DNA from: Steroidobacteraceae bacterium
GTDB taxonomy: Bacteria > Pseudomonadota > Gammaproteobacteria > Steroidobacterales > Steroidobacteraceae
Direction: 5' to 3'
Length of the DNA: 49,232 nt
NCBI GenBank assembly: GCA_019634915.1
Contig: JAHCAN010000019.1
Span: forward strand, 1 to 49,232
In this document: in pieces, positions 1 to 8,070 of the stretch
Layout: the number at the start of each line of letters is the position of its first letter
Position numbering within the stretch: the first letter of the stretch is position 1
The notes under the pieces: generated by a model
Database searches by the model: none
What the model was told of the DNA's origin: nothing
What the model saw: only the letters and a program-made list of their open reading frames with translations
Made by a program: the position numbers and the translations under genes

Positions 1-101
1 TCCTTGACCTTGACCTGCACGACGACGGTGTCGCCGGGGCGGAATGCCGGCACCTTGCGGGTCACGCGGCTCTGTTCAATCTGCTGGATGATGTTGGCCA
101 T
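1..101 (-). CDS. rplS: 50S ribosomal protein L19, N-terminal part (cut by window edge)
   Basis: The visible 33 residues begin [20 protein letters not shown] and continue with [14 protein letters not shown], the usual N-terminus of L19, a protein of the 50S subunit at the 30S interface. The rest lies outside the window. The ATG at 99-101 (minus strand) sits inside the 3' end of trmD, giving a 26 nt overlap. A GAGGAAG ribosome binding site, also inside trmD, precedes it by about 7 nt. Gene order rpsP-rimM-trmD-rplS is the standard proteobacterial operon. Confidence 0.95.
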   Translation of the reverse strand, partial: MANIIQQIEQSRVTRKVPAFRPGDTVVVQVKVK

Positions 102-837
102 GTCGCACTTCCTCGAGATACTCGTTGAGCAGCGCACTCGCCTCGCGGCTGAGCCCGCCCCTCGCTATCAGATCCGGCCGGCGCCGCCACGTGCGGCCCA
201 CCGCCTGCTTCAGCCGCCAGCGCCGGATGTCGGCGTGGTGGCCCTGCTGCAAAACCCCGGGCACCGTGTGCCCTTCGAACTCCACCGGCCGCGTGTAGTG
301 CGGCCAGTCGAGCAGCCCTTCGGCGAACGACTCCTCGACGCTCGAGCGCTCGTCGCCGAGCACTCCCGGCAGCAGTCGCGCGACCGCGTCGATCAGCGCG
401 AGCGCCGGCAGCTCGCCGCCCGACAGCACGAAGTCGCCGAGCGACACTTCGCGGTCGATGCGCGAGGCGATCACGCGCTCGTCGAGCCCCTCGTAGCGGC
501 CCGCGACCAGCACGAGCCCCTCGAAGGCCGCCAGCTCCGCGACGAGCCGCTGTTCGAGCCGCTCGCCCTGCGCCGACAGATACACCCGCGGCGCGCCGCG
601 CGGCGCCCGCGCCGCCGCGGCATCGATCGCCGCCGCCATCGGCCCGGGCTTCAGCACCATGCCGGGCCCGCCACCGTACGGCCGGTCGTCGACCGTGCGA
701 TGCACGTCCTGCGTGTGCTCGCGCGGATCCTCGGTCCCGACCCGCACGAGGCCACGCTCGATCGCGCGGCCCAGCACGCCGAAGCCGAGCGCATGCCGGA
801 CCATGTCCGGAAACAGCGTGACGACTTCGATCTGCAC
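76..837 (-). CDS. trmD: tRNA (guanine-37-N1)-methyltransferase TrmD
   Basis: A SPOUT-family methyltransferase of 253 aa, the normal length. It transfers a methyl group from S-adenosylmethionine to N1 of G37 in tRNAs reading CUN, CCN and CGG codons, which prevents +1 frameshifting. The start [12 protein letters not shown] matches the family N-terminus. The trefoil-knot SAM site is visible as [10 protein letters not shown] and [15 protein letters not shown]. The tail [21 protein letters not shown], which packs near the active site, is also present. It lies 14 nt after rimM and runs 26 nt into rplS, so termination here may influence L19 initiation. Confidence 0.97.
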   Translation of the reverse strand: MQIEVVTLFPDMVRHALGFGVLGRAIERGLVRVGTEDPREHTQDVHRTVDDRPYGGGPGMVLKPGPMAAAIDAAAARAPRGAPRVYLSAQGERLEQRLVAELAAFEGLVLVAGRYEGLDERVIASRIDREVSLGDFVLSGGELPALALIDAVARLLPGVLGDERSSVEESFAEGLLDWPHYTRPVEFEGHTVPGVLQQGHHADIRRWRLKQAVGRTWRRRPDLIARGGLSREASALLNEYLEEVRHGQHHPAD

Positions 838-851
838 CGACCACCCGCCGA

Positions 852-1361
852 TCAGAAATCAGCAGGCCAGTCGACGACGATCGTGCCCGCGTCGCGATCG
901 ACCTTGCGCAGGTGCTGCGGCGTGACCGGCAGCCAGTGCTCGCGCTCACCGCGCACGACCATCACCCTGTTCGCGGGCGCATCGACGAAATGGTCGACCC
1001 GCCCGAGTTCGATACCCTCGACGTTGCGCACCACCAGGCCGAGCAGGTCGACCAGGTAGTACTGGCGTTCACCGGGATCCGGGAGCGCCGCGCGCTCGAC
1101 CTCGATCCCCGCGCCCGTCAGTCGCGCCGCATCCTCGCGCGTCCCGACACCCGCCAGCCGCGCGACGTAGTGCTTGCCGTGCGGACGTATCTCCGCGACC
1201 TCGTACATGCTGCACGCCCCCTGCGTCCGGCGCAGCTGCCAGTGGCGCAGCCGGGCCAGCAGCTCCGGCGGCTCGGTGTACGACTCGACGTGGCAGAAAC
1301 CCCGTATCCCGTACGGCGCACGGATGCGCCCGACCTCGACCGGCTGCGACGTGGTCGTCAG
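852..1361 (-). CDS. rimM: 16S rRNA processing protein RimM, apparent CTG start
   Basis: RimM binds ribosomal protein S19 and helps mature the 30S head. The first in-frame ATG (1208) would remove the N-terminal domain, which reads [20 protein letters not shown] and is clearly RimM (G-R-I-x-x-P-x-G-I-R-G). I see no ATG, GTG or TTG between that motif and the rpsP stop. The only plausible initiator is a CTG at 1359-1361 that overlaps the rpsP stop as CTGA. It gives 169 aa, typical for the family. The PRC-barrel half follows ([30 protein letters not shown]). No strong ribosome binding site is visible, so re-initiation after rpsP is likely. Identity is sure; the start is inferred. Confidence 0.9.
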   Translation of the reverse strand: MTTTSQPVEVGRIRAPYGIRGFCHVESYTEPPELLARLRHWQLRRTQGACSMYEVAEIRPHGKHYVARLAGVGTREDAARLTGAGIEVERAALPDPGERQYYLVDLLGLVVRNVEGIELGRVDHFVDAPANRVMVVRGEREHWLPVTPQHLRKVDRDAGTIVVDWPADF

Positions 1362-1612
1362 GCGGCCGCTTGCTTGCGGTAGGTCGAGACCAGCGTCGCG
1401 ACCCGCACCGACGGCTTCGCGCCCTTGCCGACCCAGTGATCGATGCGCGGCAGGTCGAGCTTCAGCTTCGCATCGCCCTTGCGCGCGACCGGGTTGAAGA
1501 ACCCGACCTGCTCGAGGCTCTTGCCGCCCTGGCGCTTACGGCTGTCCGTAACCACCACATGATAGAAAGGCGAGTTTTTCGCACCGCGCCGCGTCAGTCG
1601 AATCGTGACCAT
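1358..1612 (-). CDS. rpsP: 30S ribosomal protein S16
   Basis: An 84 aa small-subunit protein. The sequence [20 protein letters not shown], then [21 protein letters not shown], is the standard S16 N-terminus. An upstream in-frame ATG at 1708 is rejected because the added 32 residues run back across the intergenic hairpin and into the end of ffh. A GGAAG site sits just before the chosen ATG. It is the first gene of the rpsP-rimM-trmD-rplS operon, and its stop overlaps the proposed CTG start of rimM. Confidence 0.97.
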   Translation of the reverse strand: MVTIRLTRRGAKNSPFYHVVVTDSRKRQGGKSLEQVGFFNPVARKGDAKLKLDLPRIDHWVGKGAKPSVRVATLVSTYRKQAAA

Positions 1613-1627
1613 AGCTTCCGTTTGCCT

Positions 1628-1647
1628 GCCGCCCCGCCGGGGGCGGC
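1628..1647 (-). promoter_or_regulatory. Stem-loop in the rpsP 5' leader
   Basis: An 8 bp perfect stem (GCCGCCCC pairing with GGGGCGGC, 4 nt loop) lies 16 nt before the rpsP ATG. On the transcribed strand the T-run comes before the hairpin, not after it, so it is not an intrinsic terminator for ffh or rpsP. It could be a leader structure controlling translation of the ribosomal protein operon. The hairpin is seen; the role is inferred. Confidence 0.45.
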
Positions 1648-1682
1648 CAAAAAAGAGCGCGGATTCTACGCAAATCAGCGGT

Positions 1683-3032
1683 TTATAGGAAGCCCGGCGG
1701 GCGGCCACCCTTCAGGCCGCCGAGCAGGCGCTGGAGCCGCCCGCCCTTCATGCTCTTCATCATCCGCTGCATTTCCTGGAACTGCTTCAGCAGGCGGTTC
1801 ACATCCTGCACCTGCACGCCCGCGCCACCGGCGATCCGCCGGCGCCGCGAGCCGTCGATCACGGCCGGATGACGCCGCTCGCGGCGCGTCATCGAATTGA
1901 TGATCGCGATCTGGCGGCGCACGTCGCGGTCGGCCGGGGCATTGGCGGCCCCCCGCGCCAGGTGGGCCGGCAGCTTGTCCATCACGGCGGCGAGCCCGCC
2001 CATCTTCAGAAGCTGTTCAAGCTGGCTGCGCAGGTCATTGAAATCGAAGCCTTTACCCTGAGCGACCTTTTTGGCCAGCCGCTGCGCCTCGTCGGTATCG
2101 ACCTGCTTCTGCACCTGCTGCACGAGCGCCACGACGTCGCCCATGCCGAGGATGCGCGTGGCCATGCGCTCGGGGTCGAAGGGCTCGAGCGCCTCGGTCT
2201 TCTCGCCGGTGCCGACGAACACGATCGGCTTGCCGGTCACCTCGCGCACCGACAGTGCGACGCCGCCGCGCGCATCGCCGTCGGCCTTGGTCAGGATCAC
2301 GCCGGTCAGCTCGAGCGCCGCGCCGAAGGCGCTGGCCGCGTTGACGGCGTCCTGGCCCGCCATCGCGTCGACCACGAACAGCCGCTCGTGCGCGCCGATC
2401 GCGCGATCGATGTCGCGTACCTCGTCCATCAGCGCCTGGTCGACGTGCAGGCGGCCGGCGGTGTCGACGATCAGCACATCGGCGAGTTCGCGCTTCGCCT
2501 GCGCGAGCGCCTCGGCCGCGATCTGCGCCGGCGGCATCCCGGGATCGGCCGCGTGGAAGCCGGCCCCCACCTGCGCGGCAAGACGCTCGAGCTGCAGGAT
2601 GGCCGCCGGCCGGCGCACGTCGGTCGAGACCAGCAGCACGCGCTTTTTCTGCGCGTCGATCAGCCAGCGCGCGAGCTTCGCGGCGGTGGTCGTCTTGCCC
2701 GCGCCCTGCAGGCCGGCGAGCAGCACGACGAACGGCGGCTGCGCCCGCAGCGTGAAGCCCGCCGCGGCGCCACCCATCAGCGCGACCAGCTCCGCGTGCA
2801 GGATGCCGACGAACACCTGCCCGGGCGTCAGGCTCTGCTGCACGTCGGCGCCGATCGCCCTCGCCCGCACCGCTTCGATGAAGCGCTTGACGACCGGCAG
2901 CGCGACGTCCGCCTCGAGCAGCGCCATGCGCACCTCGCGCAGCGTCTCGGCGATGTTCTCGTCGGTGATGCGGCCGCGGCCCCGCAGGGTCGCCGCGGTC
3001 TGTGACAGGCGGGCGGTCAGATTGTCGAACAT
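1683..3032 (-). CDS. ffh: Signal recognition particle protein Ffh
   Basis: The SRP54 GTPase binds 4.5S RNA and signal sequences emerging from the ribosome, then docks with FtsY at the membrane. It has 449 aa, the usual length. The N domain spans about 1-85. The G domain has the P-loop GLQGAGKTT near 107-115, DTAGR near 190-194 and [10 protein letters not shown]. The methionine-rich M domain runs from about 320 to the end. It contains the RNA-binding [14 protein letters not shown] and the tail [11 protein letters not shown]. It sits upstream of rpsP and is divergent from the CorB-like gene, with a 55 nt gap. Confidence 0.97.
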   Translation of the reverse strand: MFDNLTARLSQTAATLRGRGRITDENIAETLREVRMALLEADVALPVVKRFIEAVRARAIGADVQQSLTPGQVFVGILHAELVALMGGAAAGFTLRAQPPFVVLLAGLQGAGKTTTAAKLARWLIDAQKKRVLLVSTDVRRPAAILQLERLAAQVGAGFHAADPGMPPAQIAAEALAQAKRELADVLIVDTAGRLHVDQALMDEVRDIDRAIGAHERLFVVDAMAGQDAVNAASAFGAALELTGVILTKADGDARGGVALSVREVTGKPIVFVGTGEKTEALEPFDPERMATRILGMGDVVALVQQVQKQVDTDEAQRLAKKVAQGKGFDFNDLRSQLEQLLKMGGLAAVMDKLPAHLARGAANAPADRDVRRQIAIINSMTRRERRHPAVIDGSRRRRIAGGAGVQVQDVNRLLKQFQEMQRMMKSMKGGRLQRLLGGLKGGRPPGFL

Positions 3033-3087
3033 CCGCGCAGTTTACGTCAGGTGCCGGATCGGACGCGGGGCCCTATCCTTGGGGGTC

Positions 3088-4374
3088 ATGGATACCGCCC
3101 CCACGGCCGTTCTGGCCGCCGCGCTCGTCGCGCTGCTCGCCGTCATCGCGTTCTCCTCGGGCACCGAGGTCGCGATGCTGTCCGTCAACCGCTACCGCAT
3201 CAAGCACCGCGCCGGCGCCGGCCAGCGCACCGCGCGCGCGCTCGATGCGCTGCTCGGCAAGCCCGACGACTGGCTCGGCGTCAACCTGGTGATCCTCGCG
3301 GCGGCGAGCGTGTTCGCCTCGCAGATCGCGACGATCCTCGCGCAGCGCTCGGGCTACGAACTCGCTCTGCCGGTCGCCGGCGCCGGCCTCACGGTCGTGA
3401 TGATCGTGTTCTGCGAGCTCGCGCCAAAGATCTTCGCGGCGCTGCACGCCGAGGGCGTGGCGCTCGCGAGCACCTACATCTATCGCGCACTGGTCGCGAT
3501 CGCGCGCCCGGTGCTGTGGATCGCGAACCACCTCGCCTATGCGTTCCTGCGCCTGTTCGGCGTCGCGCGCACCAGCCGCGGCGGCCACACGCTGTCGGCC
3601 GACGAGCTGCGCACCGTGGTCGCCGAGACCGGCACCGTGATCCCGCAGCGCCACCGCCAGATGCTGCTGTCGATCCTCGATCTCGAGCGCGTCTCGGTCA
3701 ACGACATCATGGTGTCGCGCCAGGACATCGCCGGCATCGACCTCGACGACGACTGGGACGACATCCTCGACCAGATCCGCCAGACGCCGCACACGCGCCT
3801 GCCGGTCTACCGCGGCGAGCTCGACGACGTCGTCGGGCTGCTGCACATGAAGCGCGTCGCGCAGGAGCTCGCCCGCGGCACGCTGACGCGCGAGCGCTTC
3901 GAGGAACTCGCGCGCGGCCGCGAGCCCTATTTCGTGCCCGAGGGCACGCCGCTGACCGTACAGCTCGCGAACTTCCAGAGGAACCGGCGCCGCATCGGTT
4001 TCGTCGTCGACGAGTACGGCGGCATCGAGGGCCTCGTCACGCTCGAGGACATCCTCGAGGAGATCGTCGGCGAATTCACCAACGACACCGCCACGGTGGT
4101 GCACAAGGACATCCATGCCGAGGCGCCGGGCAGCTACATCATCAATGCCGGCGCAACGATCCGCGCGCTGAACCGCGCGCTCGGCTGGCGATTGCCGATC
4201 GACGGGCCGAAGACACTGAACGGCCTGCTGCTCGAGCGCTTCGAGACCATTCCCGATCCCGGCGCCACGCTGCGCATCGACGCGCAGCAGTTCGAAGTGC
4301 TGCAGATCCAGGACAACGCGATCCGCACCGTGCGCGTGCGCACCGCCGGTGGAGCCGGCGCCGGCCGCGGTTAG
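3088..4374 (+). CDS. CorB/CorC-family membrane protein (DUF21-CBS-transporter-associated domain)
   Basis: A 428 aa integral membrane protein of the HlyC/CorC (CNNM) family, linked to divalent cation (Mg2+/Co2+) transport or efflux. The DUF21 membrane region spans about 1-150 with hydrophobic helices at 5-25, 65-80, 95-115 and 130-150. Two CBS repeats follow (DIMVSRQDIAGIDLD; LPVYRGELDDVVGLLHMK; RRIGFVVDEYGGIEGLVTLED). The C-terminal CorC_HlyC domain ends in the FEVLQIQDNAIRTVRV region. In E. coli the paralogue yfjD/corB also neighbours ffh. The ATG at 3088 is chosen because the open frame upstream runs antisense through ffh. It converges on radA with a 4 nt overlap. Confidence 0.9.
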   Translation: MDTAPTAVLAAALVALLAVIAFSSGTEVAMLSVNRYRIKHRAGAGQRTARALDALLGKPDDWLGVNLVILAAASVFASQIATILAQRSGYELALPVAGAGLTVVMIVFCELAPKIFAALHAEGVALASTYIYRALVAIARPVLWIANHLAYAFLRLFGVARTSRGGHTLSADELRTVVAETGTVIPQRHRQMLLSILDLERVSVNDIMVSRQDIAGIDLDDDWDDILDQIRQTPHTRLPVYRGELDDVVGLLHMKRVAQELARGTLTRERFEELARGREPYFVPEGTPLTVQLANFQRNRRRIGFVVDEYGGIEGLVTLEDILEEIVGEFTNDTATVVHKDIHAEAPGSYIINAGATIRALNRALGWRLPIDGPKTLNGLLLERFETIPDPGATLRIDAQQFEVLQIQDNAIRTVRVRTAGGAGAGRG

Positions 4375-5720
4375 CGACAGGCCGCGATCGCCTCGGCCAC
4401 GCGCGTGACCGCGCGCACCTCGAGCCCGTCGACCGGCTTGCGCGGCGCATTGCCCTGCGGCACGACCGCGACCTTGAAGCCCTGCTTCGCCGCCTCGCGC
4501 AGGCGTTCCTCGCCGTAGGCGACCGGACGCACCTCGCCGGTCAGGCCCACCTCGCCGAACGCGACCAGCGACTGCGGCACGGCCCGGCCCTGCAGGCTGG
4601 AAGTCAGCGCCAGCACGAGCGGCAGGTCGGTGGCGGTCTCGGCCAGATCGAGCCCGCCGACGACGTTCGCGAACACGTCGTGTTCCTGCAGCGAGACGCC
4701 GGCATGGCGGTTCATCACCGCGAGCAGCATCGCGAGGCGGTTCGCGTCGAGGCCCTGCGCGACGCGGCGCGGCGCGCCGAAGCGCATCCGGTCGACGAGC
4801 GCCTGCAGCTCGATCAGCAGCGGCCGGCCGCTGCCGTGCGCGACCATCACGATCGAGCCGGGCGCAGCCTCGGCCGCTCGCGCGAGGAAGATCGCCGACG
4901 GATTGCGCACTTCGCGCAACCCCTCGCCGCTCATCACGAAGAACGCGAGCTCGTTGACGGCCCCGAAGCGGTTCTTGACGGCGCGCACGATGCGGAACCG
5001 GCTGCCCGCCTCGCTCTCGAAATAGAGCACCGCGTCGACCAGGTGCTCGAGCACGCGCGGGCCTGCGATCGTGCCCTCGCGCGTCACGTGGCCGATGATC
5101 ACGACCGCGATGCCGGTCGACTTCGCGAAGCGCACCAGCTGCGCGGTGCACTCGCGCAGCTGGGTCACCGCGCCGGCGCTGGCGCCGAGTTCCGCATGCT
5201 GCACGGTCTGGATCGAATCGACGATCAGCAGCGCGACCCGCGCCTCGCGCGCGGCGTCGAGGATGGTCTCGAGGTCGGTCTCCGCGAGCACCGCGAGGCC
5301 GTCCCCCGAGAGCCCCAGCCGGTGAGCCCGCATCGCCACCTGCGCGAGCGATTCCTCGCCGGTGGCGTACAGCGTGGCGCGCGAGGCGATCGCGCTCGCC
5401 GCCACCTGCAGCAGCAGCGTCGACTTGCCGATGCCCGGATCGCCGCCGATCAGCGTCACCGAGCCCGGCACGAGACCGCCCCCCAGCACCCGGTCGAATT
5501 CGCCGAGCCCGGTCGTGAAACGGCCGCGATCGGGATCGGCCGCCACCGTGAGCCTCGCCGGCACCGACCGGGCCGGCGCGGACTTGCCCTTCGCGACCGC
5601 CGACCGGCCGGCGCGCTGCTCGAGCGAGTTCCACTCGCCGCATTGCGGGCACTGGCCCTGCCACTTGGGCGCCTCGGCGCCACAGGCACTGCAGACATAG
5701 ACCAGGGCGGGACGGGCCAT
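4371..5720 (-). CDS. radA: DNA repair protein RadA
   Basis: A RecA-like ATPase that processes branched recombination intermediates and acts as a branch-migration helicase. It has 449 aa. The zinc finger CSACGAEAPKWQGQCPQCGEW sits at about 10-30. Walker A GGDPGIGKST lies near 92-101. The RadA-specific KNRFG motif is followed by a Lon-protease-like C-terminal domain (MLLAVMNRHAGVSL to the end). The minus-strand start is followed upstream by a 258 nt divergent intergenic region shared with the PP2C gene. Confidence 0.97.
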   Translation of the reverse strand: MARPALVYVCSACGAEAPKWQGQCPQCGEWNSLEQRAGRSAVAKGKSAPARSVPARLTVAADPDRGRFTTGLGEFDRVLGGGLVPGSVTLIGGDPGIGKSTLLLQVAASAIASRATLYATGEESLAQVAMRAHRLGLSGDGLAVLAETDLETILDAAREARVALLIVDSIQTVQHAELGASAGAVTQLRECTAQLVRFAKSTGIAVVIIGHVTREGTIAGPRVLEHLVDAVLYFESEAGSRFRIVRAVKNRFGAVNELAFFVMSGEGLREVRNPSAIFLARAAEAAPGSIVMVAHGSGRPLLIELQALVDRMRFGAPRRVAQGLDANRLAMLLAVMNRHAGVSLQEHDVFANVVGGLDLAETATDLPLVLALTSSLQGRAVPQSLVAFGEVGLTGEVRPVAYGEERLREAAKQGFKVAVVPQGNAPRKPVDGLEVRAVTRVAEAIAACR

Positions 5721-5930
5721 CGCTCGACTCTAGCACGCGCCTTGCATGGCAATGGCTGACGGACCGGCGTCACTTACTTTACGATCGCCCGCACGGGGAG
5801 CGATGGCGCGCAGGGAAATGTGATCGGGGGCTCGGACTTGAAGCCCGCCGATGCTAGTGTTGGCAGCTACGTTCAGTTGCCGAATGACCGGGGGTTCGCG
5901 GGCCTTGATTGCGCAGGGTGAGATCGTGTC

Positions 5931-5946
5931 TGTGACGCGCGTCACA
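5931..5946. promoter_or_regulatory. Perfect CRP/Vfr/Clp-type palindrome upstream of the PP2C-FHA unit
   Basis: TGTGACGCGCGTCACA is a perfect 16 bp palindrome matching the CRP-family consensus TGTGA-N6-TCACA at all ten conserved positions. It lies 33 nt before the GTG of the PP2C phosphatase and about 210 nt from the divergent radA start. The regulator may be cAMP-CRP/Vfr or, in Xanthomonad relatives, c-di-GMP-sensing Clp. The site is so close to the start codon that repression or roadblock is as likely as activation. The remaining 258 nt between radA and this gene hold nothing else I recognise. Confidence 0.7.
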
Positions 5947-5978
5947 CTTCTGCCCGCGCCTGGAAGGTCCGGGTAGCC

Positions 5979-6827
5979 GTGGCGCGCCGTTACCGACCTC
6001 CGCCGAGCCTGCGCGGCAAGCTGCGCCTGGTCGGCCTCACCGACACCGGCCGGGTGCGTGAGCACAACGAGGACACGATCGCGATCGACCCCGATCTCGG
6101 CCTGATGGTGCTCGCCGACGGCATGGGCGGCTACAACGCCGGCGAGGTCGCGAGCGGCATCGCGGTCAAGACGATCGTCAACCTCGTGCGCGAGGCGATG
6201 GAGCGCGAAGACATGACGGCGAAAGACCCGTCGACCAAGCTGACCCGGCCGAGCATCATCCTGCGCGACGCGATCACGCGCGCGAACAAGATCATCTACC
6301 AGACCGCGCGCTCGCAGCCGCAATGCGAGGGCATGGGCACCACCGTCGTCAGCGCCCTGCTCTTCGACAACATGATCTCGATCGCCCATGTCGGCGATTC
6401 ACGCCTCTATCGCCTGCGCAGCAACCGCTTCGAGCAGGTGACGATGGACCACTCGCTGCTGCAGGAGCTGGTCGACCGCGGCTTCTACTCCCCCGAGGAG
6501 GCGCAGCGGGCGGCCAACAAGAACTATGTCACCCGGGCGCTCGGGGTCGAGGCCAATGTCGAGGTCGAGCTGCGGGAAGTGCCCGTCCAGAAGGGCGATC
6601 ACTACGTGCTGTGCTCCGACGGCCTGTCCGACATGGTCGAAGACAGCGATATTCACTTAACGGTCAATACCTTTAATGATAATCTGGATACGGTCGCCAA
6701 GCATTTGATTCAACTTGCGAACGACAACGGGGGCCGTGACAACGTCTCGGTCGTGATGGCGCAGATACTCGATTCGTTCCCGGCGCGACGCGGCGTCTTC
6801 GACCGGGTCCTGGGTTGGTTCAGCTGA
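5979..6827 (+). CDS. PP2C-family protein serine/threonine phosphatase (Stp/PrpC type)
   Basis: A 282 aa soluble metal-dependent phosphatase acting on phospho-Ser/Thr proteins. Metal-binding and catalytic motifs are in order: RVREHNED (25-32), ADGMGGYNAGEVAS (46-59), GMGTTVV (118-124), VGDSRLYR (138-145), LCSDGLSDM (211-219) and GGRDNVSV (251-258). The start is GTG, with GGAAGG about 11 nt upstream. The C-terminal tail after 262 is short, with no membrane segment or kinase domain. Bases 6650-6720 are noticeably less GC-rich than the surroundings. It is followed 14 nt later by an FHA-domain gene. No Ser/Thr kinase is visible within the window. Confidence 0.93.
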   Translation: MARRYRPPPSLRGKLRLVGLTDTGRVREHNEDTIAIDPDLGLMVLADGMGGYNAGEVASGIAVKTIVNLVREAMEREDMTAKDPSTKLTRPSIILRDAITRANKIIYQTARSQPQCEGMGTTVVSALLFDNMISIAHVGDSRLYRLRSNRFEQVTMDHSLLQELVDRGFYSPEEAQRAANKNYVTRALGVEANVEVELREVPVQKGDHYVLCSDGLSDMVEDSDIHLTVNTFNDNLDTVAKHLIQLANDNGGRDNVSVVMAQILDSFPARRGVFDRVLGWFS

Positions 6828-6841
6828 GTGAAGGCGGACAC

Positions 6842-7546
6842 ATGGCACGCTTGATTTTGAGCCTGGACAGCCAGGTCCTCGCGGAATACAACATGAACAA
6901 GGAGCGCTACACGATCGGGCGCCTCCCTGACAATGACATCCGCATCGACAATCCGGCGGTCAGCGGCCACCACTCGCTGATCATCAACATCCTGAACGAC
7001 TCGTTCCTCGAGGACCTGAACAGCACCAACGGCACCTACGTCAACGGCAAGCTGATCAAGAAGCATGCCCTGCAGCACGGCGACGTGGTCACGGTCGGGC
7101 ACCACCAGCTGCGCTTCGTCGAGGACGACGAGCAGCAGGACGAATTCGAGAAGACGATGGTGATCCAGCCCTCGGCCCGCCCGGTCGAGAAGCTGCGCGA
7201 CGTGGCGGCCGATGCGGCCGCGACGCCGAGCGCGACCGGCATCCGCCGGGCGCTGGCCGAAGGCCAGACCGCGTTCCGGCCGGCCAAGCTGCAGGTGCTC
7301 TCGGGCGCGTTCGCGGGCCGCGAACTCGAGCTGTCGAAGGCGCTGACCACGCTCGGCCGCCCAGGCGTGCAGGTCGCCGCGATCACGCGCCGGGCCGATG
7401 GCTATTTCATCGTGCACGTCGACAGCGAGTCGGACGGCAACTTCCCGCTGGTCAACGGCTCGCCGATCGGCGCGCAGGCGCGCAAGCTGCAGGACAACGA
7501 CGTCATCCAGCTGGCCGGCGTCAAGATGGGCTTCTTCGAAGGTTGA
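6842..7546 (+). CDS. Double forkhead-associated (FHA) domain protein
   Basis: A 234 aa cytoplasmic protein. The first FHA domain (about 1-95) has the phosphothreonine-binding set GR (26-27), SGHHS (41-45) and NSTNGTYVNG (60-69). A linker rich in Ala/Thr leads to a second, degenerate FHA-like domain (about 150-234) with LGRPGVQVAAITRR and LVNGSPIGAQ. EFEKTMVIQ (about 101-109) just after domain 1 offers a possible internal phospho-acceptor threonine. The ATG at 6842 is preferred over 6815 because AAGGCGG precedes it. With the PP2C gene it forms a phosphorylation read-out pair. Function beyond phosphopeptide binding is unknown. Confidence 0.9.
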   Translation: MARLILSLDSQVLAEYNMNKERYTIGRLPDNDIRIDNPAVSGHHSLIINILNDSFLEDLNSTNGTYVNGKLIKKHALQHGDVVTVGHHQLRFVEDDEQQDEFEKTMVIQPSARPVEKLRDVAADAAATPSATGIRRALAEGQTAFRPAKLQVLSGAFAGRELELSKALTTLGRPGVQVAAITRRADGYFIVHVDSESDGNFPLVNGSPIGAQARKLQDNDVIQLAGVKMGFFEG

Positions 7547-8070
7547 TCGAAACCGAACGCCTCGCGATCCGGGAGATGACGCCGGCCGACGCGGCGTTCA
7601 TCCTGCAGCTCGTCAACGACGCGGACTTCCTGCGCCACATCGGCGATCGCGGCGTGCGCAGCCTCGACGACGCGCGCCGCTACATCGAGACCGGCCCGCT
7701 CGCGAGCTACGCGCGCCACGGCTTCGGCCTGTGGCTCGTCGAGCGCCGCGCCGACGGCGCCCCGATCGGCATGTGCGGGCTGCTGAAGCGCGACACGCTG
7801 GCCGACGTCGACATCGGCTTCGCCTACCTGCCCGCCTGGCGCGGCCAGGGCTACGCGCTCGAGGCTGCGCAGGCCGTCATGGAGCATGGCCGGCGCGTGC
7901 TCGCGCTGCCGCGCATCGTCGCGATCGTCTCGCCGGACAACGCCGGCTCGATCCGCCTGCTCGGCAAGCTGGGGCTCGTGTTCGAGCGCCGCGTCGACCT
8001 GAACGGCGACGGCCGGGAGACGAGCCTCTACGTGCCCGCGGCCACGCTAGCCACCGCGGTCGCCCGCTGA
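7543..8070 (+). CDS. GNAT-family N-acetyltransferase (RimJ/RimL-like)
   Basis: A 175 aa acetyl-CoA-dependent transferase. The N-terminus IETERLAIREMTPADAAFIL and the acetyl-CoA loop near WRGQGYALEA, followed by NAGSIRLLGKLGLVFERR, are typical of the RimJ/RimL subfamily that acetylates protein or small-molecule amines. Its substrate cannot be told. A TTG start overlaps the FHA stop as TTGA, so it is translationally coupled to the PP2C-FHA pair. The 3' end overlaps the convergent APH-like gene by 24 nt. Confidence 0.88.
   Translation: MIETERLAIREMTPADAAFILQLVNDADFLRHIGDRGVRSLDDARRYIETGPLASYARHGFGLWLVERRADGAPIGMCGLLKRDTLADVDIGFAYLPAWRGQGYALEAAQAVMEHGRRVLALPRIVAIVSPDNAGSIRLLGKLGLVFERRVDLNGDGRETSLYVPAATLATAVAR

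Noticed and set aside
852-1208. Short RimM starting at the first ATG
   Set aside because: It would discard the conserved N-terminal domain, which is intact and in frame upstream.
1626-1656. Rho-independent terminator between ffh and rpsP
   Set aside because: The T-run lies 5' of the hairpin on the minus strand and there is no T-run after it on the plus strand.
1358-1708. Longer S16 with 32 extra N-terminal residues
   Set aside because: The extension runs back across the intergenic hairpin and overlaps the ffh end; [10 protein letters not shown] is the family N-terminus.
3051-5759. Open frames of about 900 codons on both strands
   Set aside because: They overlap corB-like and radA in other frames and show no domain; the real genes have intact motifs and ribosome binding sites.
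5730-6389. 219-codon minus-strand frame upstream of radA
   Set aside because: It is antisense to the PP2C gene and the CRP-type site and resembles no family.
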